Positions 1-6,230 of a stretch of DNA of 8,003 bases are shown here, one piece after another. Under the pieces are notes generated by a model that searched no databases, was not told the DNA's origin, and saw only the letters and a list, made by a program, of their open reading frames with translations. The stretch is from JAAFIP01 sp043721235. GTDB lineage: Bacteria > Pseudomonadota > Gammaproteobacteria > Burkholderiales > Burkholderiaceae_C. How positions within the stretch are numbered: position 1 is the stretch's first letter; the number at the start of each line of letters is the position of its first letter. The stretch spans positions 1 to 8,003 of the forward strand of contig JAYSRE010000190.1 of assembly GCA_043721235.1 (NCBI GenBank), written 5' to 3'. Made by a program: the position numbers and the translations under genes.

Positions 1-1
1 G

Positions 2-217
2 TACGACAGCACCAGCACGCTGCCGGTGCTAGGCTGCACCACCAGTGTGGCTGACTTTTATACCTTTACTTTTGCTGTTGCGCCCACAACCCAAGCCTAC
101 CGCCTGCAAGCTACCCCTTTGGCGGGCCAAGCGGCTGACAGCTGCGGTAACTTAACTTTGAACCAAGCAGGCTTAAAGGATACTTCAGGCTCTACTGTTG
201 CCAAATGCTGGAAGTAA
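2..217 (+). CDS. Type IV pilin-like protein, C-terminal part (5' end outside window)
   Basis: This is the last 71 codons of a gene that enters from the left; the frame is open from base 2 to a TAA at 215-217. The visible part is a pilin globular-domain end: a run of alternating beta-strand residues (DFYTFTFAVAP, YRLQATPL) followed by DSCGNLTLNQAG and a final AKCWK. The cysteine of SCGNL and that of KCW fit the C-terminal disulfide loop of PilE/minor-pilin proteins. The N-terminal methylation site and hydrophobic helix that would prove the family lie outside the window. Type IV pilins are exported, processed by PilD and assembled into surface fibres for twitching, adhesion or DNA uptake. A GTG at 26 could be read as a start, but the frame continues upstream, so truncation by the window edge is more likely. 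From memory, in Burkholderiales a fimT-pilVWXY1E minor-pilin cluster can sit just before ribD, which fits. Whether it is PilE or another minor pilin is not decided. Confidence 0.75.
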   Translation, partial: YDSTSTLPVLGCTTSVADFYTFTFAVAPTTQAYRLQATPLAGQAADSCGNLTLNQAGLKDTSGSTVAKCWK

Positions 218-223
218 GCTTGA

Positions 224-1450
224 ATGCGGCGGCCTGTATCAGATTGGCTGGCCAACCCTAACCCTCGGGTTACCTGCACCCTCAAGCTGGGTGCCTACAC
301 ATTTACCGGCCATACCCAACCCCGAGGCCATGCCCACGCTGAGGTGATGGCGCTGCGTGAGGCTGCGGCCCAAGGCATCTCTGTCAAAGGCGCTACTGCC
401 TATGTATCGCTAGAGCCCTGCTCGCACTTTGGGCGTACCCCGCCTTGTTGCCACGCGCTGATTGACGCGGGTATTGCCAAGGTGGTGGTGGCTATTTTGG
501 ACCCTAACCCTTTGGTGGCAGGGCGCGGGGTGCAGATGCTGCGCGCTGCAGGGGTGGCGGTGCAAGTGCTGGCCACTGACAGTGCCCAAGCAGTAGCTTC
601 GCGCGAACTTAACATGGGGTTTTTTAGCCGCATGGTACGCAAGGTGCCCTGGGTGCGAATGAAAGTTGCCGCGTCGCTAGACGGGGTGACTGCGCTGCCC
701 AATGGGGCCAGCCAGTGGATTACCGGGATGGACGCCCGCGTTGACGGGCATGCTTGGCGTTCGCGCGCTTGTGCTGTGCTGACCGGTATTGGCACGGTAC
801 TGCAAGACGACCCACTGCTGGATGTGCGGCATGTAGACACCCCGCGCCAGCCGCATTTGGTGATTGTGGACAGCAAGCTGGAGACTCCGCTGAACGCCAA
901 GCTATTTACCACCCTGGGCAAACAGTCTGTGCAAGGCGAGAAATTTGGCCTAGCGCAAGATGTGATGGACTCAATAGCTGGCCGTGCGCTATTGATTTAC
1001 GCTGCAGTGCCTAATGCGGCTAAAAAACAGGCTTTAGAAGCGCTGGGCGCCACGGTCATTTACCTGCCTGAGGCCAGTGGGGCTAGTGGGGCTGGTGGGG
1101 CTGGTGGGGCTGGTGGGGCTAGTGGGGCTAGTGGGGCTAGTGGGGCTAGTGGGGCCAGTGGGGCCAAAGTAGACCTGCAAGCCATGGTGCGCGACCTGGG
1201 CCAGCGTGAGATTAACGAGCTGCATGTAGAAGCGGGTTTTAAGCTTAACGGCTCTTTGCTGAGGGCAGGCGTGGTAGACGAGTTGCTGGTGTACACCGCG
1301 CCCAAGCTGCTGGGCGCTGGCATGGGGATAGCCAGCCTGCCCGAACTAACCCAGCTAGGCGACGCGGTGCAGCTTGACTTTCAGTCGGCTGACAAAGTAG
1401 GGGAAGACTTGCGCATTGTGGCCAGGCTGCGCGGGCGAGATCAGTTTTAA
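224..1450 (+). CDS. ribD: Bifunctional riboflavin biosynthesis protein RibD (deaminase/reductase)
   Basis: RibD deaminates the pyrimidine product of GTP cyclohydrolase II and then reduces its ribose side chain with NADPH in the cytoplasm. The N-terminal cytidine-deaminase-like domain shows HAEVMAL (His38, catalytic Glu40) and EPCSHFGRTPPC (Cys66, Cys75), which bind zinc. The reductase domain starts near residue 145 (RMKVAASLDG, SQWITG) and includes TGIGTVLQDDP, LLIYAA, ELHVEAGFKLNGSLL and APKLLGAG. The length of 408 residues is longer than usual because of a Gly-Ala-Ser array at residues 283-313 and an apparent extra loop around residues 231-252. The start is odd: the conserved NPNPRV motif begins at residue 11, whereas in typical family members about 20 or more residues precede it, and the family glycine after NPRV is Thr17. 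An in-frame TGA at 221-223 rules out an earlier start. A GGAAG at 210-214 is a reasonable ribosome binding site. The gene begins 6 bases after the pilin stop. Confidence 0.95.
   Translation: MRRPVSDWLANPNPRVTCTLKLGAYTFTGHTQPRGHAHAEVMALREAAAQGISVKGATAYVSLEPCSHFGRTPPCCHALIDAGIAKVVVAILDPNPLVAGRGVQMLRAAGVAVQVLATDSAQAVASRELNMGFFSRMVRKVPWVRMKVAASLDGVTALPNGASQWITGMDARVDGHAWRSRACAVLTGIGTVLQDDPLLDVRHVDTPRQPHLVIVDSKLETPLNAKLFTTLGKQSVQGEKFGLAQDVMDSIAGRALLIYAAVPNAAKKQALEALGATVIYLPEASGASGAGGAGGAGGASGASGASGASGASGAKVDLQAMVRDLGQREINELHVEAGFKLNGSLLRAGVVDELLVYTAPKLLGAGMGIASLPELTQLGDAVQLDFQSADKVGEDLRIVARLRGRDQF
1070..1168 (+). repeat. 9-base tandem array inside ribD encoding a Gly-Ala-Ser/Gly linker
   Basis: About eleven head-to-tail 9-base units of the form GGGGCTAGT. 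The clean part is 1079-1159 (nine units): one with AGT, three with GGT, four with AGT and one with CCAGT. GAGGCCAGT at 1070 and GGGGCCAAA at 1160 are degraded edge units. Because the unit is three codons, the array encodes repeated Gly-Ala-Ser or Gly-Ala-Gly without disturbing the frame. It sits between IYLPEA and KVDLQAMVRDLG of the reductase domain, where relatives, as I recall them, have a short turn. The block of GGT variants flanked by AGT variants is what slippage or unequal exchange would produce. Confidence 0.95.
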
Positions 1451-1518
1451 TCGCCTGATTTTTAGGGATTCCCCCCTTTTGGCGTAGCCGTGGTGCCAAA
1501 CCCTGCGAAAATACAGGC

Positions 1519-2172
1519 ATGTTTACAGGCATCATCACAGGTGTGGGGCGCATCGCCGCCGTCCACCCACTCGGCAACAGCTCTTTTTATGGCAAGCGCC
1601 TAACCGTTGCTGTGCCTGCTGCTTACTTGGACGATGTGGGCTTAGGCGACAGTATTGCGCTTAACGGCGCATGCATGACGGTCACCACCCTGGATGCAGC
1701 AGCGCAGCAGTTCACCATCGACATCTCTGCCGAATCGCTAAACAAAACTGCAGGCCTGGACGCACTTGCCCGCATCAACCTAGAAAAAGCAGTGCGCGCA
1801 CATGACCGCTTGGGCGGCCATATTGTCAGCGGCCATGTCGATGGCGTAGGCCATGTCAGCTATTTTGCGCAAATTGGCGAAAGCTGGGAACTGCGCGTCA
1901 TGGCACCGACTGTCTTGGCCAAATACCTGGCGTACAAAGGCTCTGTCACCATCAACGGGGTGAGCCTGACCGTCAACGCGGTGCACGACAGCGCACATGG
2001 CTGCGAGGTTAGCATTAACCTGATTCCCCACACCGTTGACAACACCGCCCTAGGGGCACTCAAACCAGGCTCGCCTGTCAACGTAGAAATTGACACTGTG
2101 GCGCGCTATGTGGAGCGTATGTTGTCACTGTCAAGCACGGCCAACGTGCAGCCATCCCACCACCCTGCATGA
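1519..2172 (+). CDS. ribE: Riboflavin synthase, alpha chain
   Basis: This enzyme dismutates two molecules of 6,7-dimethyl-8-ribityllumazine to riboflavin and the pyrimidine recycled by RibH; it is a soluble trimer. The two tandem beta-barrel halves are visible. The N-terminal half begins MFTGIITGVG and contains GDSIALNGACMTVT (residues 43-56) and LGGHIVSGHVDGVG (98-111). The second half repeats the pattern with GSVTINGVSLTVN (141-153) and SINLIPHT (165-172). The length of 217 residues is normal for the family. The ATG at 1519 gives exactly the family start MFTG; only a weak AGG at 1515-1517 precedes it. The 68-base gap after ribD holds no FMN riboswitch and no clear terminator. The stop TGA (2170-2172) overlaps the SD of the next gene, suggesting coupled translation. 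The last 15 or so residues (SSTANVQPSHHPA) are a non-conserved tail. Confidence 0.96.
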   Translation: MFTGIITGVGRIAAVHPLGNSSFYGKRLTVAVPAAYLDDVGLGDSIALNGACMTVTTLDAAAQQFTIDISAESLNKTAGLDALARINLEKAVRAHDRLGGHIVSGHVDGVGHVSYFAQIGESWELRVMAPTVLAKYLAYKGSVTINGVSLTVNAVHDSAHGCEVSINLIPHTVDNTALGALKPGSPVNVEIDTVARYVERMLSLSSTANVQPSHHPA

Positions 2173-2176
2173 AGGA
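2172..2176 (+). promoter_or_regulatory. Ribosome binding site that favours the ribBX start at 2184
   Basis: AAGGA lies 7 bases upstream of the ATG at 2184, an ideal Shine-Dalgarno spacing. The upstream ATG at 2169, which overlaps the ribE stop as ATGA, would place this AAGGA inside the coding region and has no comparable site of its own. The later ATG is therefore the better start, and the site partly overlaps the ribE stop codon, which allows terminating ribosomes to reinitiate. Confidence 0.75.
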
Positions 2177-2183
2177 CAACAGC

Positions 2184-3323
2184 ATGTCGTTACACGCCAT
2201 TAAATCCACACTGGCACCCGTGGCCATCTCCAAAGTAGAGGACATCGTGGCCGACATGGCGGCGGGCAAGATAGTGATCTTGGTCGACGAAGAAGACCGC
2301 GAAAACGAAGGCGACTTGGTTTTAGCGTCTGACCACGTAAGTGCCGAAGCCATTAACTTTATGGCCCGCTTTGGCCGAGGTTTGATTTGCCTGACGCTGA
2401 CCAAAGAGCGCTGCGAATTTCTCAAGCTCCAGCCCATGGCCACGCGCAATGGCACCAAATACAGCACCGCATTTACTGTGTCGATTGAGGCTGCCGAAGG
2501 CGTGACCACCGGCATCAGCGCGGCAGACCGCGCGCGCACGGTGCAAGTGGCCGTGGCCAAAGCCACACAGGCCGATGACCTGGTGCAGCCGGGCCATATT
2601 TTCCCGCTGCAGGCGGTAGACGGCGGCGTGCTGATGCGTGCAGGCCATACCGAGGCAGGCTGCGACCTGGCCGCTATGGCGGGCTGCTCGGCCAGCGCGG
2701 TGATTTGCGAGATCATGAAAGACGACGGCACCATGGCCCGCCTGCCTGACCTGCAACTGTTTGCCGCCGAGCACGGCCTCAAAATCGGCACCATTGCCGA
2801 CCTGATAGAACACCGCAGCCGTACCGAAAGCCTGGTAGAAAAAATAGGCCAGCGCGCCATGCACACCGGCTACGGCGAATTTACCGCCATCGCTTTCAAA
2901 GACAAAACCAGCCATGGCGTGCACATCGCCCTGGTCAAAGGCCAGTGGGGCCCGGCCGACACCATTGCCGCCCGAGTGCACGAGCCCATGAGCGTGCTGG
3001 ACGCGCTGGAGCTTAACCGCCCCATGCACAGCTGGAGCCTGGATGCCAGCCTGAAATACATTGCCCAGCAAGGTCGCGGTGTGGCCGTGCTGCTCAACTG
3101 CGGTGAAAGTGCCGCGCAATTGGTAGCGCAGTTTGAGGGCGTGGCCAAAGCATCGCAAGCGCCCGAGCGCGGCCGCATGGTCCTGCGCACCTACGGCATT
3201 GGTGCACAGATACTGCGCGAAGTGGGCGTAAGCCGCATGATGCTGCTGGGCAAACCACGCCGCATGCCCAGTATGGCAGGCTACGGCCTGGAAGTTGCGG
3301 GCTTTGTAGCCCACGCAGAATAA
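2184..3323 (+). CDS. ribBX: 3,4-dihydroxy-2-butanone-4-phosphate synthase with degenerate GTP cyclohydrolase II domain (RibBX type)
   Basis: The N-terminal half (about residues 1-210) is RibB, which converts ribulose 5-phosphate to 3,4-dihydroxybutanone 4-phosphate and formate. It shows the acidic loop DEEDRENEGD (35-44), NGTKYSTAFTVS, TTGISAADRA, HIFPLQAVDGGVLMRAGHTEA (138-158) and ICEIMKDDGTMARLPDL. The C-terminal part (about 224-379) aligns by position with RibA, but the zinc-binding pattern of true GTP cyclohydrolase II (ECLTGD followed by CDCG) is missing: residues 265-295 contain no cysteine. The end instead reads RTYGIGAQILREVG and MPSMAGYGLEV. This matches the RibBX variant described from Proteobacteria, where the second domain does not supply cyclohydrolase activity, so a separate ribA is expected elsewhere. 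Automatic annotation would probably say ribBA. The start at 2184 was preferred over 2169 because of AAGGA at 2172-2176. ribH follows after 16 bases. Confidence 0.9.
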   Translation: MSLHAIKSTLAPVAISKVEDIVADMAAGKIVILVDEEDRENEGDLVLASDHVSAEAINFMARFGRGLICLTLTKERCEFLKLQPMATRNGTKYSTAFTVSIEAAEGVTTGISAADRARTVQVAVAKATQADDLVQPGHIFPLQAVDGGVLMRAGHTEAGCDLAAMAGCSASAVICEIMKDDGTMARLPDLQLFAAEHGLKIGTIADLIEHRSRTESLVEKIGQRAMHTGYGEFTAIAFKDKTSHGVHIALVKGQWGPADTIAARVHEPMSVLDALELNRPMHSWSLDASLKYIAQQGRGVAVLLNCGESAAQLVAQFEGVAKASQAPERGRMVLRTYGIGAQILREVGVSRMMLLGKPRRMPSMAGYGLEVAGFVAHAE

Positions 3324-3339
3324 ACCAACAAGGACGATT

Positions 3340-3810
3340 ATGTTTGGAGCAGACAAAGGCAAGGCCGCACGCGACATGCTGGACGGCCGCAGGCTGTACA
3401 TCGGCATTGTGCAGGCGCGTTTTAACCAAGACATTACCAACGCACTGGCCCAGGCATGCAAAAAACAACTGCTGGCACTGGGCGTGCAAGACAAGCACAT
3501 TGACCACGTGATGGTGCCCGGCGCGCTGGAGGTACCTGTTGCGCTGCAGGCCTTGGCCGAGAAAAACCAGTACGACGCACTGATTGCACTAGGCTGCATT
3601 GTCCGGGGTGAAACTTACCACTTTGAGCTGGTGGCCAACGAGTCGGGTGCGGGCGTGAGCAAGGTGTCGCTAGACTACAAATTACCGATTGCCAACGCTA
3701 TTATTACCACGGAAAACATGGCGCAAGCCGTGGCCCGCCAGACGGACAAAGGCCAAGATGCTGCCCGTGTGGCGGTGGAAATGGCCAATTTACTCAACGA
3801 ACTGGCCTAA
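3340..3810 (+). CDS. ribH: 6,7-dimethyl-8-ribityllumazine synthase (beta chain)
   Basis: RibH condenses the RibD-derived pyrimidine (after dephosphorylation) with the RibB product to form the lumazine substrate of riboflavin synthase, normally in pentameric or 60-mer shells. Motifs seen: GIVQARFNQDIT (residues 22-33), where the aromatic residue after Arg27 stacks on the substrate in the family; VPGALEVPVALQ (59-70), the phosphate/substrate loop; and GCIVRGETYHFE (85-96), with His94 in the proton-transfer position. KGQDAARVAVEMANLL closes the protein. The length of 156 residues is normal. AAGGA at 3330-3334 lies 5 bases before the ATG. It is preceded by ribBX after 16 bases and followed by nusB after 18 bases, a common bacterial arrangement. 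The last codons and stop are part of a 14-base tandem duplication. Confidence 0.97.
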   Translation: MFGADKGKAARDMLDGRRLYIGIVQARFNQDITNALAQACKKQLLALGVQDKHIDHVMVPGALEVPVALQALAEKNQYDALIALGCIVRGETYHFELVANESGAGVSKVSLDYKLPIANAIITTENMAQAVARQTDKGQDAARVAVEMANLLNELA

Positions 3811-3823
3811 ACGAACTGGCATA
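3796..3823 (+). repeat. 14-base tandem duplication across the ribH stop
   Basis: AACGAACTGGCCTA at 3796-3809 is followed immediately by AACGAACTGGCATA at 3810-3823, 13 of 14 bases identical. The first copy encodes the final Asn-Glu-Leu-Ala of RibH and leads into its TAA. The second copy is non-coding and makes up most of the 18-base ribH-nusB gap. It looks like a recent slippage event that was tolerated because it falls after the stop. Confidence 0.9.
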
Positions 3824-3828
3824 ACCCG

Positions 3829-4395
3829 ATGCAACACCCTATGACGCAATCACCGCCAGTGCGCAGCACAAAAAACAATGTTACGCAACAGCGTGACCCC
3901 AAAGCCAAAGCCCCTGTGCGCTCGGGCCGGGCTCGGGCGCGCGAATTTGCCATTCAAGCGCTGTACCAGCACCTGGTAGGTAAAAACGAAGCCAGCGAGA
4001 TTGACATTTTTACCCGCGACCTGCAAGGCTTTAACAAGGCCGACGCAGCCCATTACGACGCGCTATTCTATGGCTGCGTAGAACAAGCCGACGCACTGGA
4101 CCAAAAAATTGTGCCCCACCTAGACCGCCCACTGGCCGAAATATCGCCCGTAGAGCGTGCGGTGATGTGGCTAGGTGCCTACGAGCTAGAGCATTGCCTG
4201 GACGTGCCCTGGCGCGTGGTGCTGAATGAATATATTGAACAGGCCAAAGCCTTCGGCGGCACCGACGGGCATAAGTATGTCAACGGTGTTTTGAACAAGC
4301 TGGCCCCTCAGCTGCGCGCCGCCGAGGTAGGCAGCGACAAAGCGCCGTCCAACAAACATAGCTACCGGCCTGCCAAAGCAGAAAAGTCTGCGTAA
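3829..4395 (+). CDS. nusB: Transcription antitermination factor NusB
   Basis: NusB binds boxA RNA together with NusE (ribosomal protein S10) in the complex that protects rRNA transcription from premature termination. The conserved helical core starts with RAREFAIQALYQHLVG (about residues 36-51) and continues with EIDIFTRDL, AHYDALFYGCVEQ, ISPVERAVMWLGAYEL (105-120), PWRVVLNEYIEQAKAFGG (127-144) and the signature DGHKYVNGVLNKLAP (146-160). The core is flanked by a basic, disordered N-terminal extension of about 35 residues and a lysine-rich tail, both usual in Burkholderiales as I recall them. The start is uncertain: ATG at 3829 or at 3841 (MTQSPP) would both work, and neither has a Shine-Dalgarno sequence, so translation probably depends on coupling to ribH 18 bases upstream. 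A 63-base gap follows, with no clear terminator. Confidence 0.95.
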   Translation: MQHPMTQSPPVRSTKNNVTQQRDPKAKAPVRSGRARAREFAIQALYQHLVGKNEASEIDIFTRDLQGFNKADAAHYDALFYGCVEQADALDQKIVPHLDRPLAEISPVERAVMWLGAYELEHCLDVPWRVVLNEYIEQAKAFGGTDGHKYVNGVLNKLAPQLRAAEVGSDKAPSNKHSYRPAKAEKSA

Positions 4396-4458
4396 ACGCC
4401 AGCCATGTCCGGCAACCCGCTAAGGCCGTCACTTAAGTTTGCCATCTAAGCCCTGCCT

Positions 4459-5739
4459 ATGCACCTCTCCCAGCGCGCACAGAAAATCGAGCCTTTTTAT
4501 GTGATGGAGGTGGGCAAGGCTGCCGCCAAGCTGGCCGCCCAGGTGGCGCACACCGACCGGCCGATGATTTTTGTCAACATGGGCGAGCCTGACTTTTCGG
4601 CCCCACCCCTGGTGCAAGACGCTGCCCAGCGCGCCATTGCCCTGGGCCATACCCAGTACACCCAAGCCACTGGCATGGGCGAGCTGCGCGAACGCATCAG
4701 CGCCTGGTACGCCAGCCGGTTTGGCCTGCAGGTGCCTGCGCAGCGTATTGTGCTGACCGCGGGCGCGTCTGCAGCGCTGCAACTGGTCTGCTTGGCGCTG
4801 GTAGAAGCCGGTGACGAAGTGCTGATGCCCGACCCCAGCTACCCGTGCAACCGCCAGTTTGTGGCGGCGGCCGAGGGCACCGCGACTTTGATTGCCTGCA
4901 CACCACAGGAGCGGTTTCAGCTGACGGCGGACAAGGTAGAGGCGGCTTGGCGCGATGGCAAGGGCGGTGAGGCTGATTTAAAAACCCGTGGCGTTAATTT
5001 AAAAACCCGTGGCGTTTTGCTCGCCTCCCCTTCCAACCCCACAGGCACTTCGATTCACCCTGGCGAGCTGGGCCGCATTCACAACGTGGTGAGCACCCGC
5101 GGGGGCGTGACGATGGTGGACGAGATTTACCTGGGCCTGAGCCACGATGCAACTTTTGGCCAAAGCGCACTGGCCATGGATGACCAGGTCATCAGCATCA
5201 ACAGCTTTAGCAAGTACTTTTGCATGACGGGCTGGCGCTTGGGCTGGATGGTGGTACCCGAGGCCTTGGTGGGCACCCTGGAAAACCTGGCCCAGCACCT
5301 GTATATTTGCCCTAGCACGCTGGCGCAGCGCGCGGCGCTGGCCTGTTTTGAACCCGCTAGCCTGGCAGAGTTCGAGCGCCGCCGCGCTGAGTTTAAAACC
5401 CGGCGCGACTACTTTATTCCGGCCCTGCGCAGCCTGGGTTTTAAAGTGCCGGTAGAGCCCGACGGTGCTTTCTATGTCTATGCTGACTGCTCTGAAATTG
5501 CCGGCAAATTGGCCAACAGGTGCGGCACATCCAGCGCCAAAACAACCCAAGCAACCCAGGCCAGCCTAGGCACCAGCTGGGACTTTTGTTTTAATATGCT
5601 GCACCACGCCCATGTGGCCATCACGCCGGGGCGCGACTTTGGCCACCACAGCACGCAGCAGTTTGTGCGCTTTTCTACCGCCAGCAGCATGGCCGACCTG
5701 CAGACTGCCATTGCGCGCATGCGCCAGGTGCTGGCCTGA
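4459..5739 (+). CDS. PLP-dependent class I/II aminotransferase (fold type I), substrate unknown
   Basis: This is a complete fold-type I aminotransferase of the aspartate aminotransferase superfamily. Visible landmarks are the start RAQKIEPFYVMEV, VNMGEPDFSAPP (residues 39-50), TGMGELRERIS, LTAGASAALQ (99-108) for cofactor phosphate, DPSYPCNRQF, SPSNPTG with Asn193, VDEIYLGL with Asp221 and Tyr224, SFSKYFCMTGWRLGW with the PLP lysine Lys252 and Arg260, and FVRFSTA with the substrate-carboxylate Arg404. The catalytic set is intact, so an active enzyme is expected. The amino donor and acceptor cannot be deduced. The 426 residues are somewhat longer than many relatives because of a duplicated heptad at 173-186 and a low-complexity insert around 353-371 (rich in Thr, Gln, Ala, Ser). 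ATG 4459 has no obvious Shine-Dalgarno sequence but gives the expected family N terminus. The stop overlaps the ybgC start by one base (TGATG), tying this enzyme to the Tol-Pal transcription unit. Confidence 0.9.
   Translation: MHLSQRAQKIEPFYVMEVGKAAAKLAAQVAHTDRPMIFVNMGEPDFSAPPLVQDAAQRAIALGHTQYTQATGMGELRERISAWYASRFGLQVPAQRIVLTAGASAALQLVCLALVEAGDEVLMPDPSYPCNRQFVAAAEGTATLIACTPQERFQLTADKVEAAWRDGKGGEADLKTRGVNLKTRGVLLASPSNPTGTSIHPGELGRIHNVVSTRGGVTMVDEIYLGLSHDATFGQSALAMDDQVISINSFSKYFCMTGWRLGWMVVPEALVGTLENLAQHLYICPSTLAQRAALACFEPASLAEFERRRAEFKTRRDYFIPALRSLGFKVPVEPDGAFYVYADCSEIAGKLANRCGTSSAKTTQATQASLGTSWDFCFNMLHHAHVAITPGRDFGHHSTQQFVRFSTASSMADLQTAIARMRQVLA
4975..5016 (+). repeat. 21-base tandem duplication inside the aminotransferase gene
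   Basis: Two adjacent 21-base units at 4975-4995 and 4996-5016 are identical at 20 of 21 positions; only the first base differs (G/A), giving Asp in the first copy and Asn in the second. They encode the heptads DLKTRGV and NLKTRGV just before the beta strand LLASPSNPTG. One copy would be enough to lead into the conserved strand, so the duplication adds an extra seven residues to a surface loop and keeps the frame. Confidence 0.95.
5543..5560 (+). repeat. Two-copy 9-base repeat in an aminotransferase loop insert
   Basis: CAACCCAAG is followed directly by CAACCCAGG (8 of 9 identical). It encodes the Thr-Gln-Ala-Thr-Gln-Ala stretch within a low-complexity loop (about residues 353-371) that separates the C-terminal-domain strand YADCSEI from FCFNMLHHAHVAITPG. 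Relatives, as I recall, have only a few residues here. Confidence 0.6.
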
Positions 5740-6230
5740 TGTTTACCTGGCCCGTACGCGTTTACTGGGAAGACACCGACGCCGGCGGCATTGTGTTTTA
5801 TGCCAACTACCTTAAGTTCATGGAGCGCGCCCGCACCGAATGGCTGCGCAGCCTGGGCCTGTCGCAAAGCGTGCTGCGCCAGCCAGCACAGGAGCCCGGC
5901 GCGCAGCCCAGTGGCGCTGGCGGCATGTTTGTTGTGCGCAGCACCCAGGTGGAGTACCTGGCCCCAGCGCGGCTAGACGATCAACTTTTGGTTACAGCGC
6001 AGATCGTGGAAAGCACCCGAATTACGCTTACCATAGCACAAGAAATACGGTTAGCGCCCAAGGAAATGCTGCATAGTATGCTATTAAATAGTGAGTCATA
6101 TGTAGTGGCAAAGCCTGAACTTTCCAGCCTTCCCGTGGTCTGTACAGGGCGCATTCGCATTGCCTGGGTAGACACCGAGAAGCTTCTACCCGCCCGAATT
6201 CCACCCCATTTGCGCAAGGAACTGCAGTGA
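5739..6230 (+). CDS. ybgC: Tol-Pal system-associated acyl-CoA thioesterase (4HBT hotdog fold)
   Basis: YbgC is a small cytoplasmic hotdog-fold thioesterase encoded next to tolQRA in many proteobacteria; it hydrolyses short acyl-CoAs in some species and is linked to phospholipid handling at the membrane. The active-site region YWEDTDAGGIVFYANYLKFMERARTE is intact, with Asp14 in the catalytic aspartate position. VRSTQVEYLAPARLDDQLLVTA and GRIRIAWVD supply the later strands. At 163 residues it exceeds the usual 130-145. One excess is a Gly/Pro-rich loop (about 48-64). The other is an AT-rich stretch at about residues 105-128, which contains an interspersed repeat also found in tolR. The ATG shares its A with the aminotransferase TGA; AGGTG at 5726-5730 may serve as ribosome binding site. 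The TGA stop overlaps the tolQ GTG as GTGA. Confidence 0.93.
   Translation: MFTWPVRVYWEDTDAGGIVFYANYLKFMERARTEWLRSLGLSQSVLRQPAQEPGAQPSGAGGMFVVRSTQVEYLAPARLDDQLLVTAQIVESTRITLTIAQEIRLAPKEMLHSMLLNSESYVVAKPELSSLPVVCTGRIRIAWVDTEKLLPARIPPHLRKELQ
6052..6086 (+). repeat. Coding-embedded interspersed repeat, copy 1 (in ybgC)
   Basis: These 35 bases match 7231-7265 in tolR at 32 positions, beginning with a perfect 19-base core (TAGCGCCCAAGGAAATGCT). Here the core is read from the second codon position, giving Ala-Pro-Lys-Glu-Met-Leu-His-Ser-Met. In tolR the same bases are read in another phase. The copy ends in an 11-base palindrome, CTATTAAATAG (6081-6091). It lies in the part of YbgC that appears to be an insertion relative to family members. 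Confidence 0.85.

Noticed and set aside
944..1010. Possible third copy of the ybgC/tolR repeat in ribD (TAGCGCAAG ... CAATAGCTG ... GCGCTATTGA)
   Set aside because: Only short pieces match and they need gaps, and part of the segment encodes the conserved LLIYAA strand of RibD, so chance is sufficient. The nearby loop excess (residues about 231-252) is noted in the ribD entry.
1451..1518. Possible FMN riboswitch or terminator between ribD and ribE
   Set aside because: The conserved RFN-element segments are not present. The one inverted repeat (TTTGGC at 1478-1483 with GCCAAA at 1495-1500) has a large loop and no following T run, so it is not a convincing terminator.
2169..2183. ATG at 2169 as start of ribBX
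   Set aside because: It has no ribosome binding site of its own, whereas AAGGA at 2172-2176 is ideally placed for the ATG at 2184, which also gives a family-like N terminus.
2322..3599. Long open frame on the minus strand (425 codons) opposite ribBX and ribH
   Set aside because: It is a codon-bias shadow of well-supported plus-strand genes; its translation is low in recognisable motifs and runs across two genes.
3709..3725. GCTATTATTACC in ribH resembling the end of the tolR repeat (GCTATTAGTACC)
   Set aside because: It encodes the AIITTE stretch of a conserved lumazine synthase region and the match is only about 12 bases, so it is coincidental.
4396..4458. Terminator or promoter between nusB and the aminotransferase gene
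   Set aside because: GGCAA and TTGCC could pair, but the loop is over 20 bases and no T run follows; no pair of promoter boxes stands out.
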